From the NCBI RefSeq assembly GCF_037042905.1, contig NC_087261.1, positions 18,350,917-18,414,916 on the forward strand: a stretch of DNA of 64,000 nucleotides, read 5' to 3'. Numbering within the stretch: the stretch's first letter is position 1; every line of letters starts with the position of its first letter. This DNA comes from Lytechinus pictus. Taxonomy: Eukaryota > Echinodermata > Echinoidea > Temnopleuroida > Toxopneustidae. Of the stretch, positions 63,001 through 64,000 are shown in pieces. The position numbers and the translations under genes were made by a program. The notes beneath the pieces were generated by a model. It saw nothing but the letters and a program-made list of their open reading frames with translations, had not been told where the DNA came from and ran no database searches.

Positions 63001-63334
63001 GTGCACGCATTTATTCCAGGTAGTAATCCTGCATAAAGTAAAGATTATAGGGCATTATAATAAACCTTGCATCATTTCTAAAAATATATATCAGCTTTGC
63101 AACGGAACAGACACTCTGCTGATATGCCCATCGCCAAAATTTCCTGACGATGTCGCCTCTACCGTGAGGAAAAGAGCACCTGACGTAATCACGTTTGTCG
63201 CAAATCTGACATTTGACTTCGATGGTTACATAATCAATGGCGGCTTGATAGAATACTACCCAGACCCAATTTATGAAAGCTTCGGTGGACCAAACAGACT
63301 CTATGAAAGCAGTAACGGACGGCTCGAAATAACA
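14984..63334 (+). CDS. Plexin receptor, B-like, ectodomain part (19 exons in window, 3' end missing)
   Basis: Plexins are single-pass surface receptors for semaphorins that guide axons and migrating cells; their cytoplasmic part is a GAP for Rap/Ras-type GTPases. Nineteen exon blocks encode a signal peptide, Sema domain, three PSI domains, IPT1, IPT2, IPT3 and the first residues of IPT4. The transmembrane helix and GAP domain are beyond 64,000. Exon phases fit from 21,836 to 63,334: 0-0, 0-2, 2-0, 0-1, 1-2, 2-0 and so on. Similarity in the last Sema blades (HTVAFIGDTEGSLHK) and in PSI2 looks more like plexin B than plexin A, but the subtype is tentative. Oddities: a 1-nt frame break in the first coding exon, a phase mismatch at the second, and a 23.5-kb intron inside PSI1. 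These may be assembly errors or real damage. Confidence 0.9.
16903..16984 (+). CDS. Plexin exon 2 (probable), phase off by one
   Basis: Acceptor cgtctttattcag at 16,902 and donor AAT|GTAAGG at 16,984. The open frame reads LAGALSQHN then VEESLLADFLLPSN. It ends in phase 0, which suits the next exon. The start leaves one surplus A (16,903) relative to the phase-0 end of exon 1; read in strict phase it hits TAA after eight codons. A missed micro-exon, a sequence error or inactivation are all possible. The donor lies inside the left arm of a fold-back element (16,979-17,178). Confidence 0.5.
16979..17178. mobile_element. 200-bp fold-back element overlapping the exon 2 donor
   Basis: Arms of about 97 bp: AGTAATGTAAG at 16,979-16,989 faces CTTACATTACT at 17,168-17,178, and gccgagcaagagctgcg near 17,046 faces cgcagctcttgctcggc near 17,099. 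The loop is under 10 nt. The plexin donor GT at 16,985 lies within the first 11 bp of the left arm. It has no coding capacity. Confidence 0.85.
17298..18092. mobile_element. 795-bp mariner-like fold-back MITE, TA-flanked
   Basis: Ends CAGTGCGTCCCAG and CTGGGACGCACTG are exact inverted copies, each flanked by TA (17,296-17,297 and 18,093-18,094). Complementarity extends through arms of several hundred bp, for example gacctaccaatgtaaagctt against aagctttacattggtaggtc. TA duplication and this terminus fit Tc1/mariner-mobilised non-autonomous elements. No transposase frame is present. Confidence 0.95.
18270..18777 (+). tRNA. Split tRNA-like gene (Ser/Leu-like ends) with 0.44-kb insert
   Basis: The 5' part (18,270 to about 18,302) reads GGTGCCGTGGCCGAGTGG, an acceptor strand and A box like those of class II tRNAs. 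The 3' part (about 18,745-18,777) reads TCCGGGGTTCGATCCCCGG then CCAGCACC, a perfect T arm with B box and an acceptor strand pairing 6 of 7 with the 5' end. Between them sits a repeat made of ttcgttattccgaagg-type units. Identity and anticodon are lost at the junction. It may be a tRNA-derived SINE or a tRNA pseudogene. Confidence 0.7.
18303..18745. repeat. 'GGTTCGTTATTCCGAAGG' palindromic tandem repeat, copy 1
   Basis: Built from 20-45-bp units such as aaggttcgttagtccgaaaa and their reverse complements. The orientation flips near 18,462, so the whole block can fold back. A second copy at 26,605-27,085 shares both edges: taattccg(g/a)agcttcg on the left and cgaagtgtaaccg on the right. The conserved edges suggest a mobile unit rather than a local satellite. 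Confidence 0.85.
18945..19160 (+). CDS. Plexin exon 3: late Sema blades
   Basis: Acceptor ttcacctgacag at 18,944, donor CATAAG|GTACGT at 19,160; 216 nt, phase 0-0. It encodes YPATNYTPPEWYPC, then FEDGYVLYRY, a Ser/Thr-rich link and ERHHTVAFIGDTEGSLHK. The last phrase is the conserved Sema blade strand that in plexin B proteins reads very like HTIAFLGDSQGQLH. The Tyr-Pro-Cys position matches the conserved cysteine before this blade. Confidence 0.9.
19295..20612. mobile_element. TA-flanked MITE with 'ggggtaagttgagcc' ends, carrying a nested MITE
   Basis: Left end TAGGGGAAGGCGGTGTAAG, right end cttaccccgcctacccctA. Internal phrases gctcaacttgcccc recur at 19,486, 20,225 and 20,573. It is interrupted by a TTAA MITE (19,570-20,084). 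The ends and TA flanks fit a Tc1/mariner-type non-autonomous element. Confidence 0.75.
19570..20084. mobile_element. TTAA-flanked MITE, copy 2
   Basis: Same family and orientation as 2,713-3,301, flanked by TTAA. It lacks about 70 bp near the right end relative to copy 1. Nested in the 'ggggtaagttgagcc' element. Confidence 0.85.
20640..21835. other. Intron sequence without recognised features
   Basis: AT-rich remainder of the plexin intron between exons 3 and 4. No repeats shared with other parts of the window were noticed. Confidence 0.5.
21836..21976 (+). CDS. Plexin exon 4: end of Sema domain
   Basis: Acceptor gtcaaaatag, donor ACTCAG|GTGAGA; 141 nt, phase 0-0. It encodes INIVNSSFGYVYEDVS, then GGGSVLQEMFLDESKEQLTL and ATSSDRDSTQ. 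This is the last Sema blade, where plexins read 'V.lg....y..i.i..gs.v...l.fd.....lyv.t'. Confidence 0.9.
22360..22481 (+). CDS. Plexin exon 5: start of PSI1
   Basis: Acceptor after the pyrimidine-rich stretch ending ttaatgtgaag at 22,359, phase 0; donor GCGAG|GTAAGT at 22,481, phase 2. It encodes NRVVTIDIVNCGQYQTCEEC, then DPYCGWCTLEA. The C-x5-C-x2-C...C-G-W-C pattern is the PSI knot. An alternative acceptor 36 nt upstream (aaaag) also keeps phase 0. Confidence 0.9.
22537..23632. mobile_element. hAT-type non-autonomous element with 8-bp TSD
   Basis: Exact 8-bp duplication ACCCTCAT at 22,529-22,536 and 23,633-23,640. Ends CAATGGCGTAACTACGG and CCCACGGTACGCCACTG are inverted near-copies. 8-bp duplication with CA..TG ends is the hAT hallmark. 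Inside are repeated GCTCGCGCTTCGCGCTCGCA phrases about 100-150 bp apart. No transposase is present. Confidence 0.95.
24042..24112 (-). tRNA. tRNA-like gene, UCA at the anticodon position (left arm)
   Basis: 71 nt on the minus strand. Acceptor GTCTCTG pairs fully with CAGAGAC; A box TGGTCTAGTGG; B box GGTTCGATTCC; T stem CCGGG/CCCGG; anticodon stem CCGGC/GCTGG closes a 7-nt loop GTTCAAA, placing TCA at 34-36. The 5' half resembles tRNA-Glu or tRNA-Asp. UCA would read UGA, but the fold is not that of the 90-nt selenocysteine tRNA, so a SINE head or pseudo-tRNA is more likely. Confidence 0.75.
24361..24431 (+). tRNA. tRNA-like gene, UCA at the anticodon position (right arm)
   Basis: 71 nt, the inverted twin of 24,042-24,112 with one change: CCGAC in place of CCGGC in the 5' anticodon stem, which makes an A-C mismatch. 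Acceptor, A box, B box and T arm are identical. The change suggests the left copy is nearer the original. Confidence 0.75.
25342..26604 (-). other. Possible L1/Tx1-like LINE 3' relic
   Basis: AT-rich sequence on the proximal side of element A. A better preserved L1/Tx1-like RT relic lies on the distal side (45,500-45,960, minus strand), so the downstream part of that LINE would be expected here. Translations are full of stops and no motif is certain. Offered only because element A interrupts the LINE. Confidence 0.25.
26605..27085. repeat. 'GGTTCGTTATTCCGAAGG' palindromic tandem repeat, copy 2
   Basis: Same unit family, same orientation flip (about 26,795) and same edges as the block inside the split tRNA at 18,303. 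The left edge is cgtaattccgaagcttcg and the right edge cgaagtgtaaccg. The two copies delimit the element. Confidence 0.85.
28100..28800 (+). mobile_element. hAT-Charlie-like relic with transposase C-terminus
   Basis: The left end GGGGTTCGCAAACTACGGCC with CGCGGGCC following is typical of Charlie/ZBED-type hAT elements. At 28,390-28,428 the frame reads CERAFSTMNILKN, the conserved hAT C-terminal dimerisation motif, then a stop. Most of the transposase is deleted. Comparison with the uninterrupted repeat at 44,930-44,990 shows that it interrupts the tandem array of element A. The right end is approximate. Confidence 0.75.
29630..29762. mobile_element. 117-bp hAT-type MITE with exact 8-bp TSD
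   Basis: GTAGTAAG at 29,630-29,637 and 29,755-29,762 flanks a palindrome with ends CAGTAGCGTACTGTGACC and GGTCACAGTATGCTACTG. A run of 14 C lies at the centre. Minimal, recent-looking copy inside element B. Confidence 0.95.
29991..30300 (+). repeat. Direct repeat, copy 1, with 'cacagtttttacagtg' MITE
   Basis: Contains a TA-flanked MITE (about 29,997-30,236) with ends CAGCAAAAAACTGTGGTGTT and AACACCACAGTTTTTACAG. Similarity to the copy at 33,455-33,753 extends past the MITE on both sides (ggttgata on the left; atacatgacaattc on the right). So a larger segment was duplicated, not just the MITE. Confidence 0.85.
30348..33127. repeat. 2.8-kb snap-back repeat enclosing the GATG array
   Basis: The left flank (30,348-30,640) and right flank (32,935-33,127) are inverted copies: 'aaaattctctgtgcattatt' faces 'aataatgcacggagaatttt', and 'gtatggtatgcgctgatgtc' faces 'gacatcagcgcataccatac'. 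Both flanks hold short repeats around ttcgttcccacgcaata or its complement. The inversion continues into the array, which flips strand at about 32,800. Confidence 0.9.
30640..32935. repeat. Giant (GATGATGGGGGT)n array with strand switch
   Basis: About 2.16 kb of 12-15-bp units (gatgatgatgggggt, gatgatgggggt) on the + strand, then about 140 bp of the complement (ccccatcatcatc) from 32,800. A higher-order repeat is visible: the block starting at 30,966 recurs at 31,594 (offset 628), and the 'gcttggggtgttg' variant at 30,838 recurs at about 31,437 (offset 599). Runs of 4-5 G every 10-15 nt give strong G/C strand skew and G-quadruplex potential. Open frames of Met/Gly/Val are repeat artefacts. Confidence 0.95.
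33130..35000. repeat. Divergent repeats with 'aaaggtcacagctcattaaa'
   Basis: A unit of about 140 bp containing caaaggtcacagctcattaa, then atttaatggattt and ggtgtgtaggtagatgacac, recurs at about 33,136, 33,276, 33,400, 33,930, 34,018, 34,150, 34,560 and 34,695. A related 'gaacatcctgtgcaagtt' unit is duplicated at 34,750 and 34,920. Contains gcccccgctgacgaagtccg at 33,756. No gene seen. Confidence 0.8.
33455..33753 (+). repeat. Direct repeat, copy 2, with 'cacagtttttacagtg' MITE
   Basis: Second copy of 29,991-30,300 in the same orientation, so the two bracket the snap-back GATG array. Several substitutions separate the copies, so the duplication is not recent. Confidence 0.85.
35465..35736 (+). 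mobile_element. tRNA-derived SINE, copy 2
   Basis: GGAGCGTTGTGGCCCAGTGG head, B box GGTTCGAATCCC at about 35,519-35,530, body ending in 'aggtggatatgtgcgcaata' and a (TAT)n tail to 35,736. Same family as the minus-strand copy at 4,341-4,636; here inside element B. Confidence 0.85.
35883..36023. repeat. 141-bp palindrome
   Basis: 'catgcgtgagtcaaagacag' on the left faces 'ctgtctgctactcacgcatg' on the right; tcggatcgcaaggtgtgc faces gcacaccttgcgatccga. Short loop near 35,955. A small fold-back element without coding capacity. Confidence 0.85.
36036..36218. mobile_element. 'GGTGTTTCACAAAG' MITE, copy 1
   Basis: Ends GGGGTGTTTCACAAAGATTT and aaatcgttgtgaaacacca, palindromic through 'agtatgactta/taagtcatact'. 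A further full copy lies at 37,302-37,521 and partial copies at 36,358 and 37,643. Confidence 0.85.
36785..37158. mobile_element. 374-bp palindromic MITE, TACCCCTTTCATAAACCC ends
   Basis: Left TACCCCTTTCATAAACCC and right GGGTTTATGAAAGGGGTA are exact inverted copies; 'attatgcggctaat' and 'attatccgcatta' phrases continue the symmetry. TA at both edges suggests a TA-duplicating element. Confidence 0.9.
37302..37521. mobile_element. 'GGTGTTTCACAAAG' MITE, copy 2
   Basis: Ends gggggtgtttcacaaagatt and aatctttgtgaaacaccccc are exact complements; internal 'catgaccgcattg' is shared with copy 1. Confidence 0.9.
38572..38996. repeat. Inverted minisatellite 'ggacatctacccccc'
   Basis: About eight 15-18-bp units reading ggacatctaccccc (38,575-38,705), then about fourteen reading gggggtagatgtcc (38,725-38,996). 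The two halves are inverted around 38,715, including the variant gacaagtaccccctag/ggggtacttgtccta. It can fold into a long hairpin. Confidence 0.9.
39005..39815. other. Spacer without a recognised gene
   Basis: AT-rich. Contains a weakly repeated 'caaatttgcaa/ttgcaaatt' segment at 39,350-39,530 bounded by 'ggggtgttgcaagaaa' and 'tttcttgcaacacccca' (39,328-39,528), which are inverted copies, so a MITE of about 200 bp is likely. Confidence 0.5.
39815..40372. mobile_element. MITE with 'cccacttgttcttttgta' core, copy 1
   Basis: Left end near gggatggtcccagctgtaga, right end near tcagcccggatcatc; 'aaaaatcggataacaaatta' on the left faces 'gttatccgatttcgatgaaa' on the right. A second, left-truncated copy is at 56,078-56,490. 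Confidence 0.7.
40499..41139. mobile_element. TTAA-flanked MITE, 'AAAGGTCAAGTCCACCC' family
   Basis: TTAA at 40,499-40,502 and 41,136-41,139; ends TTAAAGGTCAAGTCCACCC and gggtagacttgtccTTTAA. Inner symmetry: aaaatcggatg against catccgatttcg, and agaaagttatgacattt against aaatgtcataactttct. Confidence 0.9.
41140..42463. other. Unassigned repeat-like sequence
   Basis: Holds one gcgcgaagcgcgagc phrase (41,703) and a 'ggggctaatccgcccc' phrase (41,771), both fragments of repeat families seen elsewhere. No gene seen. Confidence 0.4.
42464..44027. mobile_element. hAT-type element with exact 8-bp TSD, GCGCTTCGCGC-rich
   Basis: ATGTAGAG at 42,456-42,463 and 44,028-44,035. Ends CATGGGCGGAAATCC and GAGATTTCTGCCCCTG. 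The interior has six or more degenerate ctcgcgcttcgcgctcgca phrases. A second pair of inverted ends (CAAAGGCGGATCCAG at 42,678 and CTGGATCCGCCCCTG at 43,976-43,990) suggests a hAT element nested in a hAT element, though no matching inner target duplication was found. No transposase. Confidence 0.9.
44230..44480. repeat. Tandem duplication of about 100 bp
   Basis: The segment from 'aaaacatctttctcatcac' (44,283) to 'aggtgatcgatcgtgtgcgt' is repeated from 44,384 with few changes. Preceded by t(14)g(10) at 44,247-44,271. Confidence 0.9.
45493..45965 (-). pseudogene. L1/Tx1-like LINE reverse transcriptase relic
   Basis: Minus-strand translation around 45,900-45,810 gives GPNKAFDKVHRPFLYRAL, then NFNFGEKFI, matching L1/Tx1 RT ('FLDF.KAFD.V...FL...L..FNFG..FI'). 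Further on, at about 45,600-45,530, ISRKIFANDITLFVADE is a decayed 'YADDTTLFV.D' catalytic box. Stops lie between. The relic ends exactly at the target duplication of element A, which therefore inserted into the LINE. Confidence 0.75.
45985..46117 (+). CDS. Plexin exon 6: end of PSI1 and linker
   Basis: Acceptor ctttccaccgaaag at 45,984; the first G completes an Arg codon with AG from exon 5 across a 23.5-kb intron. It encodes CTRYKECPSPDESTRWLY, then IQCVSVSDVQPDHI. The cysteines complete PSI1. Donor CAAGAG|GTATGT, phase 0. Confidence 0.9.
46816..46969 (+). CDS. Plexin exon 7: linker between PSI1 and PSI2
   Basis: Acceptor cgaatctag, donor GAAG|GTGAGG; 154 nt, phase 0-1. It encodes ITITVQQLPTLKDNEQYQCA and TTSDTVVCTTPPVDELPT. 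The F/Y-x-C-x-F and VxCxxP cysteine pair is typical of the Ig-like segment after PSI1. Confidence 0.9.
47321..47420 (+). CDS. Plexin exon 8: linker strand leading into PSI2
   Basis: Acceptor ttgtttcaaccaccag, donor AAATC|GTATGT; 100 nt, phase 1-2. It encodes HKILTLSIFSTETTVYFIS and FILFDCTHH. Plexins have 'v.v.l.f....i....f.fYdC' here. Confidence 0.9.
47500..47700 (-). mobile_element. tRNA-derived SINE, third family
   Basis: Minus-strand head GGAGGCGCAAAAGCTCAGTC then GGTAGAGC (Lys/Arg-like D arm) and B box GGTTCAATTCC (complement near 47,637). The body runs to about 47,500 inside the plexin intron. The left boundary is approximate. Confidence 0.65.
48288..48878. mobile_element. TTAA-flanked MITE, copy 3 (inverted)
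   Basis: Inverted relative to copies at 2,713 and 19,570, with TTAA at both edges. It sits in the intron between plexin exons 8 and 9. Confidence 0.9.
49040..50460. mobile_element. GCGCTTCGCGC-rich element, probable hAT relative
   Basis: Repeated 'cagctcgcgcttcgcgc'-type phrases at about 49,478, 49,600, 49,985 and 50,120. The segment 'ctaccccttcaaagaaac' near 50,322 also occurs near 43,876 in the hAT-type element at 42,464. Edges were not resolved; 'agcgggatccggcactg' at about 50,427-50,443 may be one end. Confidence 0.55.
50514..50628 (+). CDS. Plexin exon 9: PSI2
   Basis: Acceptor gttttctctttcag; the first T completes a Ser codon from exon 8. It encodes CSSCVTSAWPCDWCVYDNMC, then THESSSC. 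C-x2-C-x4-WPC-x-WC-x5-C is the plexin PSI2 signature. Donor AAAAT|GTAAGC, phase 0. Confidence 0.95.
50900..51376. other. Intron with att/atc-rich sequence
   Basis: Low-complexity att/atc-rich intron (for example catcatgattatattgg). No gene or mobile element recognised. Confidence 0.5.
51377..51514 (+). CDS. Plexin exon 10: linker after PSI2
   Basis: Acceptor ccgacatttag, donor ACAAAG|GTATTG; 138 nt, phase 0-0. It encodes NPIGSGDKGQIYCPEL, then FFIPVNIPSSFSLVARNI. The conserved 'CP.l.......ipv.....i.l...n' strand of plexins is visible. Confidence 0.9.
52222..52320 (+). CDS. Plexin exon 11: linker
   Basis: Acceptor cattcactgtgcacag, donor AAAGAG|GTAAAC; 99 nt, phase 0-0. It encodes IQSFDCILLIDGDETRVETA, then NESYVLCG. 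Two cysteines match the Ig-like fold before PSI3. Confidence 0.9.
52996..53089 (+). CDS. Plexin exon 12: linker leading into PSI3
   Basis: Acceptor cattttttttacag, donor CATATG|GTATGA with the last G left for the next codon; 94 nt, phase 0-1. It encodes YMYADDILQNNVSVSVQWND, ending DPNDAY. Confidence 0.9.
53451..53641 (+). CDS. Plexin exon 13: PSI3
   Basis: Acceptor cttttgccttgaag; phase 1-0, 191 nt. It encodes LYKCSANDGSCSRC, then NCGWCGNDCNVIESDVC, and ends CSAPVITE. C-x6-C-x2-C...CGWC is the third PSI. The tail 'CxAPxIxx' is the usual lead into IPT1. Donor ACTGAA|GTAAGA. Confidence 0.95.
53948..54025. repeat. (AT)n microsatellite
   Basis: About 37 AT units in the intron between PSI3 and IPT1. 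The Ile/Tyr frame across it is an artefact. Confidence 0.95.
54247..54401 (+). CDS. Plexin exon 14: IPT1, first part
   Basis: Acceptor cattcttttctctag at 54,246; phase 0-2, 155 nt. It encodes FYPISGPINGITRLEIIGTD, then NVTIGDLVCSL. 'P.sGp..G.trl.i.G.dLg' is the IPT/TIG pattern. A second AG at 54,261 would break the frame. Donor CAGAG|GTAACG. Confidence 0.95.
54923..55037 (+). CDS. Plexin exon 15: IPT1, second part
   Basis: Acceptor ccgtctctcttttcag; phase 2-0, 115 nt. It encodes VSFLIGLSFEVTSGQIAIKI, then KEHFHYR, ending in the final aromatic strand of the IPT fold. Donor TATAGG|GTTAGT. Confidence 0.9.
55605..55738 (+). CDS. Plexin exon 16: IPT2, first part
   Basis: Acceptor ttttttgtttatag; phase 0-2, 134 nt. 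It encodes DPMILGFSPTEGQAAGGTRI, then TITGTYLNTG and ARFGEAHC. Canonical 'P..G...GGT.iti.G..L' IPT start. Donor GATTT|GTAAAT. Confidence 0.95.
56078..56490. mobile_element. 'cccacttgttcttttgta' MITE, copy 2 (left-truncated)
   Basis: Shares 'cccacttgttcttttgta' and 'ccacctaatgaatattcatga' with 39,815-40,372, ending near attcaggccggagcatcc. Confidence 0.7.
56974..57150 (+). CDS. Plexin exon 17: end of IPT2, start of IPT3
   Basis: Acceptor tgtttcattttttcag; the first G completes Leu. 177 nt, phase 2-2. It encodes TVRDMTATCITSS, EYSFTYKLNPVIIAIDRS and then EAIM. 'f.Y..nP.i..i' is the junction of two IPT repeats. Donor ATGTC|GTAAGT. Confidence 0.95.
57382..58300. mobile_element. Element with CATGGGCGTCGG ends and 'gcaaaaggggttaggtcc' repeats
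   Basis: Ends CATGGGCGTCGGCGCAGAG and CTCTGCTCCGACGCCCATG. Internal 'gcaaaaggggttaggtcca' or its complement recurs about eight times. Flanks AGTGTGAT and ATCGTGAC agree at five of eight positions, so a decayed 8-bp duplication is possible. A fragment of the family is at 2,508. Confidence 0.85.
58418..61648. mobile_element. 3.2-kb inverted-repeat element carrying an RTE-like LINE fragment
   Basis: Arms of about 0.8-1 kb: 'tagtcgatttgac' (58,418) faces 'gtcaaatcgacta' (61,636-61,648); 'ccaaagttgccgtttgggca' faces 'tgcccaaacggcaactttgg'. Each arm has about five copies of a 140-150-bp unit with caagatggccgccagatg(c)catctt. The centre (about 59,680-60,700) holds LINE sequence. Confidence 0.9.
59680..60700 (+). 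pseudogene. RTE-like LINE reverse transcriptase fragment
   Basis: The + strand reads IDLVSRSALFSLLQKIGSP near 59,685, an RT palm-proximal phrase. After deletions, LLYGSKSLKTYADQEKRL and NTFHVSCLGRIMHIKWQDKV appear near 60,080-60,180, the well-known RTE-type 'LLYGsEsWttya.qerrLn.FH..CLRrIl.I.W.d.v' region. A final piece near 60,540-60,680 fits the usual protein end. It is broken by frameshifts and a stop. Confidence 0.8.
61957..62050 (+). CDS. Plexin exon 18: IPT3 core
   Basis: Acceptor tgtttgtttgacatag; the first A completes Ser with TC from exon 17, 4.8 kb upstream. 94 nt, phase 2-0. It encodes GGLNIEITGERFDLVQIPRI, then TSPTTSAFE. 'SGG..i.itG..fdlvq.P.i.v' is the plexin IPT3 hallmark. Donor TTTGAG|GTAAGA. 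Confidence 0.95.
62771..63004. mobile_element. 'cactgcggtgttaa' MITE
   Basis: Ends CACTGCGGTGTTAATTTAAC and ggtgttaaatttataccccg with 'gttttttcagtg'; the phrase 'tggtgttgatttaa' repeats internally. Related in its ends to the 'cacagtttttacagtg' MITEs at 29,997 and 33,460. It lies just upstream of exon 19. Confidence 0.7.
63095..63334 (+). CDS. Plexin exon 19: end of IPT3 and start of IPT4
   Basis: Acceptor aaaatatatatcag; phase 0-0, 240 nt. It encodes LCNGTDTLLICPSPKFPDDV, then FVANLTFDFDGYIING, YYPDPIYESF and GRLEIT. The two cysteines and 'CPsP.fp' match the end of IPT3; 'pDPiye.f......G.LeIt' opens IPT4. Donor ATAACA|GTAATT is supported by similarity ending there; the frame would otherwise run on to 63,415. 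Confidence 0.9.
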
Positions 63335-64000
63335 GTAATTATATTCCCGTTTGCCTCACTCGTTCCGCTATCTTGTTTTATCTCCTGGATAAGAATAAAT
63401 GCATACAAAGAATAATTATCAAAAACCTTGTCCTTTTACCAGTTTTACATTTCAGTTTTCGATTTAAATGCATATGAGTACTTTGTTAATTGTCATGAGT
63501 GAATGGTCTGTACCAGTGATACCTCAATAATTGAACCGAAAAACTAAAGAATAATTGAATTAAAAAGCATCTTTAACGTTCAGTTTTAATTATTTATTCA
63601 TTATATTTATCAAATTATTCATGCATTTATTTCTTATAACTTTTATTTGAAAAAAAAAATCATCTTTAATATGAAATGATGCTCATGACTGACAACTGAG
63701 CGAATAGTTCTCTCTCTGAAATTTCGAAACCCGTTTATTGTTTTGTACATCATCCTTTCCATGACATGCCTTGATAAGACCATGGACTACTCTGAGTAGT
63801 AGGTCCATAATGAGATTAACTTCTTCTTCTTCTTATGTTGGTTTGAGTGGCGATTAGTCATATTTGACTATTGTCGCCATTGACTATATTAATACAAAAT
63901 CTCACTTCTCACATAATGATATTATTACCAATATGATGTATACATATATGAAATATTTTTCTTGTGTATCCTTTTAATATGAAAAAGGATAATTATGGTA
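63335..64000. other. Plexin intron running off the window
   Basis: AT-rich, with a (ctt)n tract near 63,822-63,833 and a small hairpin 'ggactactctgagtagtaggtcc' at 63,784. No further exon was found before the end. Confidence 0.5.

Overview
The window is animal (metazoan) nuclear DNA. One long gene, cut into small exons with GT..AG introns, lies on the + strand. It sits in AT-rich sequence packed with LINEs, tRNA-derived SINEs, hAT-type elements, TTAA- and TA-flanked MITEs, fold-back elements and minisatellites. The repeat style (GCGCTTCGCGC-bearing hAT elements, RNase H-bearing I-type, CR1/L2-like, RTE-like and L1/Tx1-like LINEs) suggests a marine invertebrate, perhaps an echinoderm. That species guess is inference; the plexin gene is read directly.

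Layout. 1-14.9 kb: no host gene recognised. It holds MITEs, a 15-bp minisatellite, a 0.65-kb fold-back, two SINEs, a decayed I-type LINE (about 6.0-10.6 kb, minus strand) and the 3' end of a CR1/L2-like LINE. 14.96-63.33 kb: 19 exons of a plexin receptor. In order they encode a signal peptide, the Sema domain, PSI1, linker, PSI2, further linker, PSI3, IPT1, IPT2, IPT3 and the start of IPT4. The transmembrane segment and cytoplasmic GAP domain must lie beyond the window. Exon phases agree from the fourth exon (21,836) onward. The Sema part is less clean: there is a 1-nt frame break inside the first coding exon (near 15,640-15,673) and a 1-nt phase mismatch at the next exon (16,903).

The 23.5-kb intron between the two halves of PSI1 (22,482-45,984) is a nest of transposons. 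An L1/Tx1-like LINE relic is split by element A (27,465-45,485; 7-bp target duplication ATGGTCT). Element A is in turn split by element B, a 15.7-kb unit (28,888-44,631) with GTTAAGGTCTTAAA termini and an AATACG(T/C) target duplication. A paralogous uninterrupted repeat unit at 27,845-27,965 gives the empty site of B. Element B contains a 2.2-kb GATGATGGGGGT array inside a snap-back repeat, plus many MITEs and a hAT-type element, but no coding region I recognise.

Other notable structures are two tRNA-like genes in a head-to-head near-palindrome (23,939-24,534), a tRNA-like gene split by a 0.44-kb repeat (18,270-18,777), an 0.8-kb mariner-like fold-back (17,298-18,092) and a 3.2-kb inverted repeat carrying an RTE-like LINE fragment (58,418-61,648).
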